DNA of 64,000 nucleotides from Ulvibacter antarcticus (GTDB lineage Bacteria; Bacteroidota; Bacteroidia; Flavobacteriales; Flavobacteriaceae): the NCBI RefSeq assembly GCF_003688405.1, contig NZ_REFC01000015.1, positions 186,001 through 250,000 of the forward strand. Reading direction: 5' to 3'. A program made the position numbers and the translations under genes. Of the stretch, positions 57,601 to 64,000 are shown in pieces; positions within the stretch are counted from its first letter, which is position 1, and each line of letters begins with the position of its first letter. The notes under the pieces are model-generated. The model ran no database searches. It saw only the letters and a program-made list of their open reading frames with translations, and had not been told where the DNA came from.

Positions 57601-59162
57601 GCAAAAAGTTGTTTAAAATAATTATACAACAATTGTGGTCTTTGTGAAAGCACTGCAATAGGAGTGTCTGTCCCCATTGACCCAATAGGTTCCTTGCTAT
57701 TTTGAGCCATCGGTAATATAATGGTATTAATATCCTCGAGGGTATATCCAAAAACTACCTTCCTTTTATCTAATGACTCTTCGCCTAAAAACAATGGGCA
57801 GTCATTATATGGTATCTCTTTTAACAGCACTAAATTTTTATCTAACCATTCTCGGTAAGGATGTTTGCTTACAACAATTTCTTTTACTTCATCATCGTTA
57901 ATAATTCTGCCTTCACCCATATCGACTAAAAACATTTTACCTGGCTCCAGTCTGCCATGATAGGCTACATTTTTCGGCTCAATCTCAATGACACCAATTT
58001 CCGAAGACATAATTACGTATCCATCTTTGGTAATTGAATATCGTGACGGACGCAGCCCATTTCTATCCAGTACTGCTCCAATGTAATTTCCATCGGTAAA
58101 AGGAATAGATGCCGGACCATCCCATGGTTCCATTAAGCATGAGTTATACTCATAAAAAGCTTTTTTAGAATCAGACATCTCAGGGTTCTTTTCCCAAGCT
58201 TCAGGTACCAGCATCATCATTACCTCAGGTAAAGATCTTCCAGTCATTAATAAAAATTCGACGACGTTATCCATAGAAGCGGAATCGGATTTTCCCGGAA
58301 GTACAATTGGAAGTATTTTCTTAATTTCATCATCAAAAAGTTCACTATCCATTAATTCTTCTCGTGATAGCATCCTTGAAATATTTCCTCTCAAGGTATT
58401 TATCTCCCCATTATGACACATATATCTGAACGGCTGCGCTAAATCCCAAGTTGGAAAAGTATTTGTGGAAAAACGTTGATGTACCAATGCCAATCTCGTG
58501 ACGAACAAAGGATCACTAAGATCTTTATAAAATAATTTGATGTCCTCCGGAATTAGTAAACCCTTATAAATGATGATTTTTGTTGAAAGACTGGGCACGT
58601 AGAAAAATGTACTTTCTGAAATTTTAGATTTGGAAATTTCATGTTCAGTCTTTTTTCTGGCTATAAAAAGCTTTAAGTTAAACTGAAAGTCTTCTTGAGT
58701 CTTCGAGCCTTTACCTATGAATATTTGTTTTATATAAGGTTGTGTAACTGAAGCAATTTCACCTAAAACCGATTCATCTACCGGAACATCTCTCCAACCT
58801 ATCAATTTAAGGCCTTGTTCTATAACATGTTTTTCAAAAACCTCGATACAAAAGTCTCTTTGATTACCTCTCTTGGGTAGAAATACGTTACTAACAGCAT
58901 ACTCACTTTCTTTAGGTAATTTGAAATCACAATTCCTTATAAAAAATTCATGGGGGATATCAATTAAAATACCGGCACCGTCTCCGGTTTTTCCATCCGC
59001 ACTAACCGCTCCTCTGTGTTCTAATTTTTCTAAAATTTGAAGTGCCTTATGAATAATATCATTTGACTTTGTTCCTTTCAAACTGCAAATAAATCCGGCA
59101 CCACAATTGTCGTGTTCAAATTCGGGTAAATACATTCCTTGTTTCTTCAACATAATCATCAA
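54651..59162 (-). CDS. gltB: Glutamate synthase large subunit
   Basis: 1503 aa. The N-terminal class II glutaminase begins at Cys20 (HDNCGAGF) after removal of a short propeptide; the synthase domain has FMN and [3Fe-4S] sites with CIMMRACHLNTCPVG; the C-terminal GxGxG beta-helix follows (YGATAGEAYINGKAGERF). It makes two glutamates from glutamine and 2-oxoglutarate. Three Met codons lie close to the start (59162, 59159, 59153), so the exact start is uncertain. First gene of the gltBD operon. Confidence 0.97.
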   Translation of the reverse strand: MMIMLKKQGMYLPEFEHDNCGAGFICSLKGTKSNDIIHKALQILEKLEHRGAVSADGKTGDGAGILIDIPHEFFIRNCDFKLPKESEYAVSNVFLPKRGNQRDFCIEVFEKHVIEQGLKLIGWRDVPVDESVLGEIASVTQPYIKQIFIGKGSKTQEDFQFNLKLFIARKKTEHEISKSKISESTFFYVPSLSTKIIIYKGLLIPEDIKLFYKDLSDPLFVTRLALVHQRFSTNTFPTWDLAQPFRYMCHNGEINTLRGNISRMLSREELMDSELFDDEIKKILPIVLPGKSDSASMDNVVEFLLMTGRSLPEVMMMLVPEAWEKNPEMSDSKKAFYEYNSCLMEPWDGPASIPFTDGNYIGAVLDRNGLRPSRYSITKDGYVIMSSEIGVIEIEPKNVAYHGRLEPGKMFLVDMGEGRIINDDEVKEIVVSKHPYREWLDKNLVLLKEIPYNDCPLFLGEESLDKRKVVFGYTLEDINTIILPMAQNSKEPIGSMGTDTPIAVLSQRPQLLYNYFKQLFAQVTNPPLDGIREELITDISLTLGSDSNIFNINEKPAQKLKIQNPVISKQDLDKIKSFKSPNFKIESIQILYDIEKGHNGLEDALDGILKETSKSIDQGTNIIILSDRNSNEEKAPIPALLACAFVNSGLQRLGKRSNLSIIIESAEPREVHHFALLFGYGASAINPYMVNEIIEDQLDDLNSTSINAVEAIENYNKAIGKGILKVMNKIGISTLNSYRGSQLFECIGINTDVVDKYFPKTATRIQGVGLHQLEKEINKRYSRAYKNQDIAADLDLEIGGQYRWRRNGEHHMFSPLSVAKLQEAVRSNKPSTYREYSELINNQSKQLMTIRGMFEFANFDPIPLDEVEPWTNIVKRFKTGAMSYGSISKEAHENLAIAMNRVGGKSNSGEGGENEERFYKDANGDWKNSAIKQVASGRFGVTSNYLTNASEIQIKMAQGAKPGEGGQLPGAKVNREIAKTRNSTPYVGLISPPPHHDIYSIEDLSQLIYDLKSANRTARINVKLVSEVGVGTVAAGVAKAKADVVLISGFDGGTGAAALTSLKHAGLPWELGLAEAQQTLVMNNLRNRIVVECDGQLKTGRDVAIACLLGAEEFGFATAPLVASGCIMMRACHLNTCPVGIATQNPELRKKFKGKPEHVVNFMYFIAQELREIMAKLGFRTINEMVGRVEKLNRNEAIDYYKAHGIDLSPILHKVEVAADVKLHNTSTQNHNLEKSLDFKIIDKAHPALFRKEKTTLDFKITNEDRAVGAILSNEISKIYGAHGLPENTLKINFRGSAGQSFGAFGTRGLSFVVTGNTNDYLGKGLSGAKLIVKVPEEATIIPEDNVIIGNVALYGATAGEAYINGKAGERFCVRNSGAIAVVEGIGDHGCEYMTGGVAVILGNVGRNFGAGMSGGIAFVYDPDNTFKAHCNSDDLNLDSLTETEDIESLKGFIENHYNATLSPLAQRILENWEKELSKFVKVLPEEYKQALIRLSEEDLIKL

Positions 59163-59480
59163 ATTTTGGCTGTAATTCTCGCCTCGCTGTTAAACAATAT
59201 AAAGACATATATATCACAAATCATAATCTGGATTACACATTTGCGGATATCAAAATTTAGCCTACTTGAAAACAAGAATTCAAAATTTTAGACCCTAGTT
59301 AATTATCATATTCTCAATACAAAAAACATAAATTTTGAGTTTTAGATAAATTAAACGCAACAAAAACTCATTTTTATTGTATAAAATTTAAATAATATTA
59401 GAAAAATGAAAATAATCTTAAAAAATCAATTGTCATAAATTTAATATTTTAAGAATATTTTGCATACCCCCTAAATTTAT

Positions 59481-59496
59481 AGGGGTAACTATTGCA
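59481..59496 (+). promoter_or_regulatory. Candidate sigma-54 (-24/-12) promoter for PII-amtB
   Basis: AGGGGTAACTATTGCA shows GG (59482-59483), ten bases, GC (59494-59495), and a full TTGCA -12 element. The -24 side is weaker (no CAC). Nitrogen genes are typical RpoN targets; it lies about 90 bases before the start codon. Confidence 0.4.
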
Positions 59497-59554
59497 AAAA
59501 TGCAAATTTTATACATTTTTTAAATTTTTAATGGGGTGCGACAGGATTATAACA

Positions 59555-59562
59555 TAGTTTTG
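59555..59562 (+). promoter_or_regulatory. TAGTTTTG -7 box upstream of PII gene
   Basis: Exact TAnnTTTG, 24 bases before the ATG. No TTTG at -33; the sequence there is GGGTGCGAC. May be an alternative promoter. Confidence 0.4.
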
Positions 59563-59586
59563 CGTATTAATTTTTAAAAATTCAAT

Positions 59587-59925
59587 ATGAAAAAAATTGA
59601 AGCAATCATCAGAAAATCAAAATTCAGTGCAGTTCGTAACGCATTGCACGATATAGGCATCAATTTCTTCTCCTATTGGGACGTCACAGGGTTGGGAAAC
59701 GAAAAAGAAGGACATGTTTATCGAGGTGTTTCTTATAGCACTAGTGACATTCAACGACGATATCTTTCCATAGTTATCAATGACGAATTTGAAGCCGCTA
59801 CCATAAAAGCAATTTTAGATTCCGCTGCGACAGGCGAGGTTGGAGACGGAAAAATATTCGTTTCCGACGTACAAGAATGCTATAGAATACGCACAGGAGA
59901 ACGAGGCGGAAAAACTTTAAAATAA
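59587..59925 (+). CDS. PII-family nitrogen regulator
   Basis: 112 aa. Signature pieces: MKKIEAIIRKSKF, T-loop GHVYRGVSYS with Tyr50 in the position of the uridylylated Tyr51, B-loop TGEVGDGKIFV, and RIRTGERGG. It lies directly upstream of amtB and probably gates the transporter as GlnK does. Effector-site changes are notable: position 39 is Glu (Gln in E. coli GlnB), and the residue matching Lys58 is Arg57. These may alter 2-oxoglutarate sensing. Confidence 0.92.
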   Translation: MKKIEAIIRKSKFSAVRNALHDIGINFFSYWDVTGLGNEKEGHVYRGVSYSTSDIQRRYLSIVINDEFEAATIKAILDSAATGEVGDGKIFVSDVQECYRIRTGERGGKTLK

Positions 59926-59945
59926 TCATCTAAAAACATTTAACT

Positions 59946-61178
59946 ATGGAATTATTAACTATAAATAATGTATGGATGATGATCTGTACCGCATTGGTGT
60001 TCTTTATGCATTTAGGATTCTCCTTATTGGAAATCGGACTTACAAGACAAAAAAATACCATTAATATACTTTTTAAAAACATTTTCATAATTACCATCGG
60101 CTTACTATTATATGCAGTAGTAGGATTTAATCTGATGTATCCAGGCGATTTTAATGGATTTCTCGGTTTTGCCGGGTTTGGATTGGATTCACCACTCACC
60201 ACCGACGGTACTCTAAACCTCGCATATAATGAAGGTTACACCTATTGGACAGACTTTCTGTTTCAAGGAATGTTCGCTGCTACCGCTGCAACCATTGTTT
60301 CGGGAGCAGTTGCAGAGCGTGTTAAGATAGGACCGTTTATGATTTTTGTAATCCTTTATGTAGGTATTATATACCCTATTGCGGGATCCTGGAAATGGGG
60401 AGGCGGTTTTCTACAACAATTAGAAACTCCGTTTTACGACTTCGCCGGTTCTACATTGGTACACTCTGTAGGTGGCTGGGCGGCATTAGTTGCAGTTTGT
60501 CTTCTTGGAGCCCGTATTGGCAAATTTAAAGATGGTAAAATTCAAGCGATTCCCGGTCATAATATTCCATTGGCTACCGCAGGAGTATTAATTCTATGGC
60601 TGGGTTGGTTTGGGTTTAACGGAGGATCGGTATTGTCTGCAGATCCTGGACTGACTTCACTAACCTTAGTAACAACTTCTTTAGCCGCTGCATCAGGTGG
60701 TGTTATTGCTTCATTAGTAGCAGCTATTAAATTTAAAAACCTTGACCTTACTATGTTTTTAAATGGAATTTTAGGTGGTTTGGTCGGAATCACGGCAGGA
60801 GCCGATCAAATGAGCCCAACAGACGCTATTATAATAGGTGCAGTTGCCGGTGCGATCATAGTATTTGCAGTCTCCTTTATTGATAGACTGAAACTAGACG
60901 ATCCCGTGGGTGCTATTGCTGTTCACTTGGTTTGTGGAATCTGGGGAACCTTAGCAGTCGGTGTTTTTGGAAATTTAGCCGGAGGTCCGCAGTTTCTAAG
61001 TCAATTAATAGGAGTAACGTCTTATGCATTGATTTGCATTTTTTCCTCTTTTGTTATATTATTTATTCTGAAAAAAACAGTTGGTATTCGAGTTTCTGAA
61101 ATAGAAGAAATAGAAGGTCTTGACGCACATGAACATGGAATGGATGCTTATCCGGATTTCAGATTGAACGAGCATTAA
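59946..61178 (+). CDS. amtB: Ammonium transporter
   Basis: 410 aa Amt/Rh channel with about eleven membrane helices. Characteristic GMFAATAATIVSGAVAERV, STLVHSVGGWAALVA and AIAVHLVCGIWG motifs carry the pore histidines. No cleavable signal peptide is evident. Twenty bases after the PII gene; the pair is one operon and is followed by a strong terminator. Confidence 0.97.
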   Translation: MELLTINNVWMMICTALVFFMHLGFSLLEIGLTRQKNTINILFKNIFIITIGLLLYAVVGFNLMYPGDFNGFLGFAGFGLDSPLTTDGTLNLAYNEGYTYWTDFLFQGMFAATAATIVSGAVAERVKIGPFMIFVILYVGIIYPIAGSWKWGGGFLQQLETPFYDFAGSTLVHSVGGWAALVAVCLLGARIGKFKDGKIQAIPGHNIPLATAGVLILWLGWFGFNGGSVLSADPGLTSLTLVTTSLAAASGGVIASLVAAIKFKNLDLTMFLNGILGGLVGITAGADQMSPTDAIIIGAVAGAIIVFAVSFIDRLKLDDPVGAIAVHLVCGIWGTLAVGVFGNLAGGPQFLSQLIGVTSYALICIFSSFVILFILKKTVGIRVSEIEEIEGLDAHEHGMDAYPDFRLNEH

Positions 61179-61218
61179 AAATTATACAGTAAATTGTTGA
61201 TCAGGACTCTTTGTCCTT

Positions 61219-61252
61219 AAAACCTCAAAGTGTTATGCTTTGAGGTTTTTTT
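61219..61252 (+). terminator. Rho-independent terminator after amtB
   Basis: Twelve-bp perfect stem AAAACCTCAAAG / CTTTGAGGTTTT with a 7-base loop (61231-61237), followed by more Ts. It lies between the convergent amtB and ppc genes. A smaller hairpin (AGGAC TCTTT GTCCT) precedes it. Confidence 0.9.
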
Positions 61253-61262
61253 GAATATACCC

Positions 61263-63848
61263 TTAGGCAGAATTCCTACTCGCATTAATATTCCCAAACA
61301 AAGAACGAGTCACGATTTTTTCGAAGATTTTAATTTGCTCTTCATCCCTAACTTCTTCTTTCTCCAATTCCTGAATCTTCTTCAAAGCATATTGTTGAAT
61401 TGTTAATAATGGCAACACTATTGACTCTCTTACTTCGATTGAAGCTTTTCCCGACTGCTCGTTTTCCATTAATTCTTTGTAACCGGTAAGCTTTAAAATT
61501 AAACGCTTAGTAGTTTCATACTCGGCGAAAATAATCTTCCAAAAATCACCAAACTCGCTATCATCTGCCATATACTTGGTTAAATCGAAAAATGATTTCG
61601 AGAGGGACATCATACTATTTTCTATCAAAGTCTTGAAAAAACTTGAACTTTGATACAAGGCTTTCACTTTTTCAAATTCCCCTTTGTCGTCATAATACTT
61701 CAGTGCAGAACCCACCCCAAAAAAACCAGGCACATTTTGTTTTAACTGACTCCATGAACCCACAAATGGTATGGCTCTTAAATCACTAAACACTAATTCG
61801 GTCGATTTTCCTCGTTTTGAAGGCCGACTTCCAATATTAGTCTTAGCGTAGTATTTTAAGGTGCTCATCCGTTCCAGATAAGGCAAAAACATGGGGTGAC
61901 TTTTAAACTTAGAATACGTTTTAAAACTAATAGTAGCCAAATGATCCATGACCTCTACATTTTCAGAAGACATGCTTAGATTTTTATCACTCAGGTGATT
62001 GTATATTCCTGAGCTTAATAACTGTTCCATATTGTACTGTGAAGAATCCAAGGTTCCAAAATTGGAACTAATGGTCTGTCCCTGTATGGTCAATTGCACT
62101 TCCTTTGCTTCAATGGTTGGCCCAAGCGAAGCATAAAATTGATGTGTCTTCCCACCTCCTCTTGCCGGTGGACCCCCTCGTCCATCAAAGAATATAGCCG
62201 TAATATTAAATTTTCTGGACATTTTCGTAAGGCGTTCCTTAGCCTGAAAAATTGCCCAATTCGCCATTAAGTAACCTCCATCCTTAGTACCATCACTAAA
62301 GCCTAACATTATCGTCTGCCTATCGCCTCTTTTTCTTAAATGATCTCTGTACTCTTTATTCGAATACAACTCTTCCATTACCTGAGGCGCGTTTTCAAGA
62401 TCGTCAATTGTTTCAAATAAAGGTCCAATATCAACTGTTAACTCATCCTTAAAGGCCACTAACTTAAGCATAGCATAAAGCTGCATCACGTTGAGCGCAG
62501 TTTGGTTGTTACTAATAATGTATCTGTTAGCCGCCCGTTCACCATTATTTTCCTGAATGGTCTTTATAGCCTTCATCGTATTTAAGGTGCTAATAACATC
62601 TTCGTCTTTAAATATGGCAACATCAACTTCGCCTTTTACCTTAGCCAATAATGCGACTTGCTTTTTTGCTGAAAGTTCATTAAAATTCGCCGGAAAAATA
62701 TCTAATCCGGCACTGATAACACCATTTACCATATTTGTAAATACATCATTGTGCACCCGACTATCCTGCCGTATATCAAGTATAGCAAAATGAAATCCGA
62801 AGAGATGCACCTTATTAATCATGCTACAAACGTCAGATAGATAGAGGGACTGATGCTCTGTTTTAATGATCTTTTTTATTTCTTTTAATTCTGAAAGCAA
62901 GGTATTGTAACTAATCGCATCAAAAATGTTGTGATTTAAAACACTCGCATATAATTTCTTCTCCAAAGCATCCAAACGATCTACTACTCCCGCAAAAGAT
63001 AATTTTCGCTTCAATAACCGAATATCCCTGTAATAATTTTTTATAATAGTCTCCTTCAATCTATTGGCAACCTTCAGAGTAATTTCAGGCGTCACAAATG
63101 GATTACCATCTCTATCACCACCAGGCCAGAAACCTATGTTCAATATATCGTTCGAAATAGGTTCATCGTTAAAAATGTTTTGCTGAATGTAATCGTAAAT
63201 ACTTCCGAAGGACTTATAAAAAACATTTTCCAAATACCATATTAGACTCACGGCTTCATCATAAGGAGTTGGCTTTTCATGTTTAAAAAACGGCGTTTTT
63301 CCAAGTTGCGCCAGAAGATTAATTATGGTTGGCAAGTCATCCTTGTTAATAGCGTCGGTTAAATCTGTTATGATACCTAATACCCCACCAGGATAGAATT
63401 GGGTAGGATGCGCCGTTAACACAATGCGGACCTTAAACTCTTCCAAATAGCCTTTTAAATCTTCCAGCTTATTCCCTAAATTGGCAGATTCTTTTAAACT
63501 GCGTAAGGTTCCTATTCCATCCATATTGTTCACAACCGGAAACGCAGCATCTTCAATAGCATCAAACAACACCACCTGACGTTCTATATACTGAATAAAT
63601 CGAAATAATAAATTTATCTGACTCTCACTGGATCTCCTCGACTGATATTTTTTAAAGAATGAATTTACAATTGTAGTAGGATTGTCACCATTTGCAAATC
63701 CATTCTTACAGGTTTCATGAAAGAGAGGCAATAAAACACCGGTTTTGGCAATACTATCAAATGGTAGCGTCATAAAGATGCTATTGTAGATTTGATACTT
63801 CGATAAAACACTTTGATTAAATCTGGTAAGCTTAGGTTGTGTTGACAT
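61263..63848 (-). CDS. ppc: Phosphoenolpyruvate carboxylase
   Basis: About 861 aa from the ATG at 63846-63848 (MSTQPKLTRFNQ); a longer frame from 63899 would include an inverted repeat and looks artificial. Catalytic motifs: LTAHPTQ, GFHFAILDIRQDSRVH, LGFSDGTKDGG and FFDGRGGPPARGGGKT. It carboxylates PEP to oxaloacetate, feeding the aspartate-derived amino acids and 2-oxoglutarate. Confidence 0.95.
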   Translation of the reverse strand: MSTQPKLTRFNQSVLSKYQIYNSIFMTLPFDSIAKTGVLLPLFHETCKNGFANGDNPTTIVNSFFKKYQSRRSSESQINLLFRFIQYIERQVVLFDAIEDAAFPVVNNMDGIGTLRSLKESANLGNKLEDLKGYLEEFKVRIVLTAHPTQFYPGGVLGIITDLTDAINKDDLPTIINLLAQLGKTPFFKHEKPTPYDEAVSLIWYLENVFYKSFGSIYDYIQQNIFNDEPISNDILNIGFWPGGDRDGNPFVTPEITLKVANRLKETIIKNYYRDIRLLKRKLSFAGVVDRLDALEKKLYASVLNHNIFDAISYNTLLSELKEIKKIIKTEHQSLYLSDVCSMINKVHLFGFHFAILDIRQDSRVHNDVFTNMVNGVISAGLDIFPANFNELSAKKQVALLAKVKGEVDVAIFKDEDVISTLNTMKAIKTIQENNGERAANRYIISNNQTALNVMQLYAMLKLVAFKDELTVDIGPLFETIDDLENAPQVMEELYSNKEYRDHLRKRGDRQTIMLGFSDGTKDGGYLMANWAIFQAKERLTKMSRKFNITAIFFDGRGGPPARGGGKTHQFYASLGPTIEAKEVQLTIQGQTISSNFGTLDSSQYNMEQLLSSGIYNHLSDKNLSMSSENVEVMDHLATISFKTYSKFKSHPMFLPYLERMSTLKYYAKTNIGSRPSKRGKSTELVFSDLRAIPFVGSWSQLKQNVPGFFGVGSALKYYDDKGEFEKVKALYQSSSFFKTLIENSMMSLSKSFFDLTKYMADDSEFGDFWKIIFAEYETTKRLILKLTGYKELMENEQSGKASIEVRESIVLPLLTIQQYALKKIQELEKEEVRDEEQIKIFEKIVTRSLFGNINASRNSA

Positions 63849-63862
63849 TTTCTTAATTATTA

Positions 63863-63889
63863 TTGATAAAAGTACTAAGGCTTTATCAA
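63863..63889. repeat. Inverted repeat upstream of ppc
   Basis: TTGATAAA (63863-63870) and TTTATCAA (63882-63889), perfect 8-bp arms around an 11-base spacer, 14 bases upstream of the ppc ATG. It could be an operator or an mRNA hairpin controlling translation. No -7 box was found in the remaining ~110 bases. Confidence 0.5.
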
Positions 63890-64000
63890 TTTTCCCCACA
63901 GCCCTAACACTTTTACAGATAATTCACTAAAACGATGCAGATAATGCAGAAATCCCATTATATAAAAGTATTAATTTCAAATCAACAATAAATCTCATTA

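Larger units (their letters stand above)
59163..59586. other. 424-base divergent gap between gltB and the PII gene
   Basis: Very AT-rich. Contains a sigma-54-like element (59481-59496), an imperfect hairpin ACCCCCTA/TAGGGGT around 59466-59487, and a TAnnTTTG box (59555-59562), all for the plus-strand PII gene. For gltB on the minus strand I found only boxes with a three-base spacer (for example TAAATTTTG), none exact. Confidence 0.55.

Noticed and set aside
63849-63899. Longer start for ppc (17 extra residues)
   Set aside because: The extension MGKIDKALVLLSIIIKK is not a PEP carboxylase N-terminus and overlaps a perfect inverted repeat; the MSTQPKLTRF start is more plausible.
1-64000. CRISPR arrays, insertion sequences, prophage or defence islands
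   Set aside because: No regularly spaced repeats, transposase/integrase motifs or nuclease genes were seen; the window is core metabolism.

Overview
The window is an AT-rich chromosomal segment from a bacterium of the Bacteroidota, most likely family Flavobacteriaceae. The evidence is a secreted protease with a type IX secretion C-terminal sorting domain, the gliding ABC-transporter ATPase GldA, several TAnnTTTG promoter boxes typical of the phylum, almost no Shine-Dalgarno sequences, and the N-succinylornithine-type arginine pathway layout. The genus cannot be decided from the sequence. I found no rRNA, tRNA, CRISPR array, insertion sequence or phage gene. Nearly all of the window is dense housekeeping and amino-acid biosynthesis DNA.

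Layout. 1-24: first codons of a gene leaving the window. 93-1748: T9SS-exported trypsin-like peptidase. 1880-12420 (all minus): an operon-like run pheA, DAHP synthase/chorismate mutase, rsgA, dtd, two paralogous DUF3857/transglutaminase-like exported proteins, mazG-like, a small membrane protein and aroA, followed by queA with its own promoter. The pheA leader holds a textbook translational attenuator: a previously uncalled 23-codon leader peptide with eight aromatic residues in nine codons, then a terminator hairpin and a competing antiterminator. 12747-13643: gldA (plus). 13654-19525 (minus): a threonine/serine dehydratase followed by an alternating array of three PagL-like acyloxyacyl hydrolases and two lipoproteins with DUF2807 (head GIN) folds.

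19605-28646 (minus): a methionine operon, metY, metX, hom, osmC-like, split metH (two genes), metF and an Rrf2 regulator, preceded by a SAM-I riboswitch at about 28760-28881. 28978-30525: a conserved helical protein of unknown function. 30675-34939 (plus): leuA(short form)-leuC-leuD-leuB ending in a strong terminator. 35018-43912 (minus): arginine operon GNAT-argG-argC-proC-argD-argF'-argB-argE-argH, with a perfect 18-bp palindrome overlapping its -7 promoter box. 44379-52877 (minus): ilvD-ilvB-ilvN-ilvC-ilvA followed by an NADP-dependent non-phosphorylating GAPDH gene (gapN). 53180-59162 (minus): gltB-gltD glutamate synthase. 59587-61178 (plus): PII protein and ammonium transporter, behind a possible sigma-54 promoter. 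61263-63848 (minus): PEP carboxylase.

Functionally, ammonium uptake (amtB/PII), glutamate synthase and anaplerotic PEP carboxylase supply nitrogen and oxaloacetate to the adjacent Arg, Ile/Val/Leu, Met and aromatic pathways. Every gene-free gap longer than 300 bases carries a regulatory element or a candidate one. The best candidates for undescribed biology are the aromatic attenuator, the PagL/lipoprotein array, the arginine operator, and a PII protein with altered effector-site residues.
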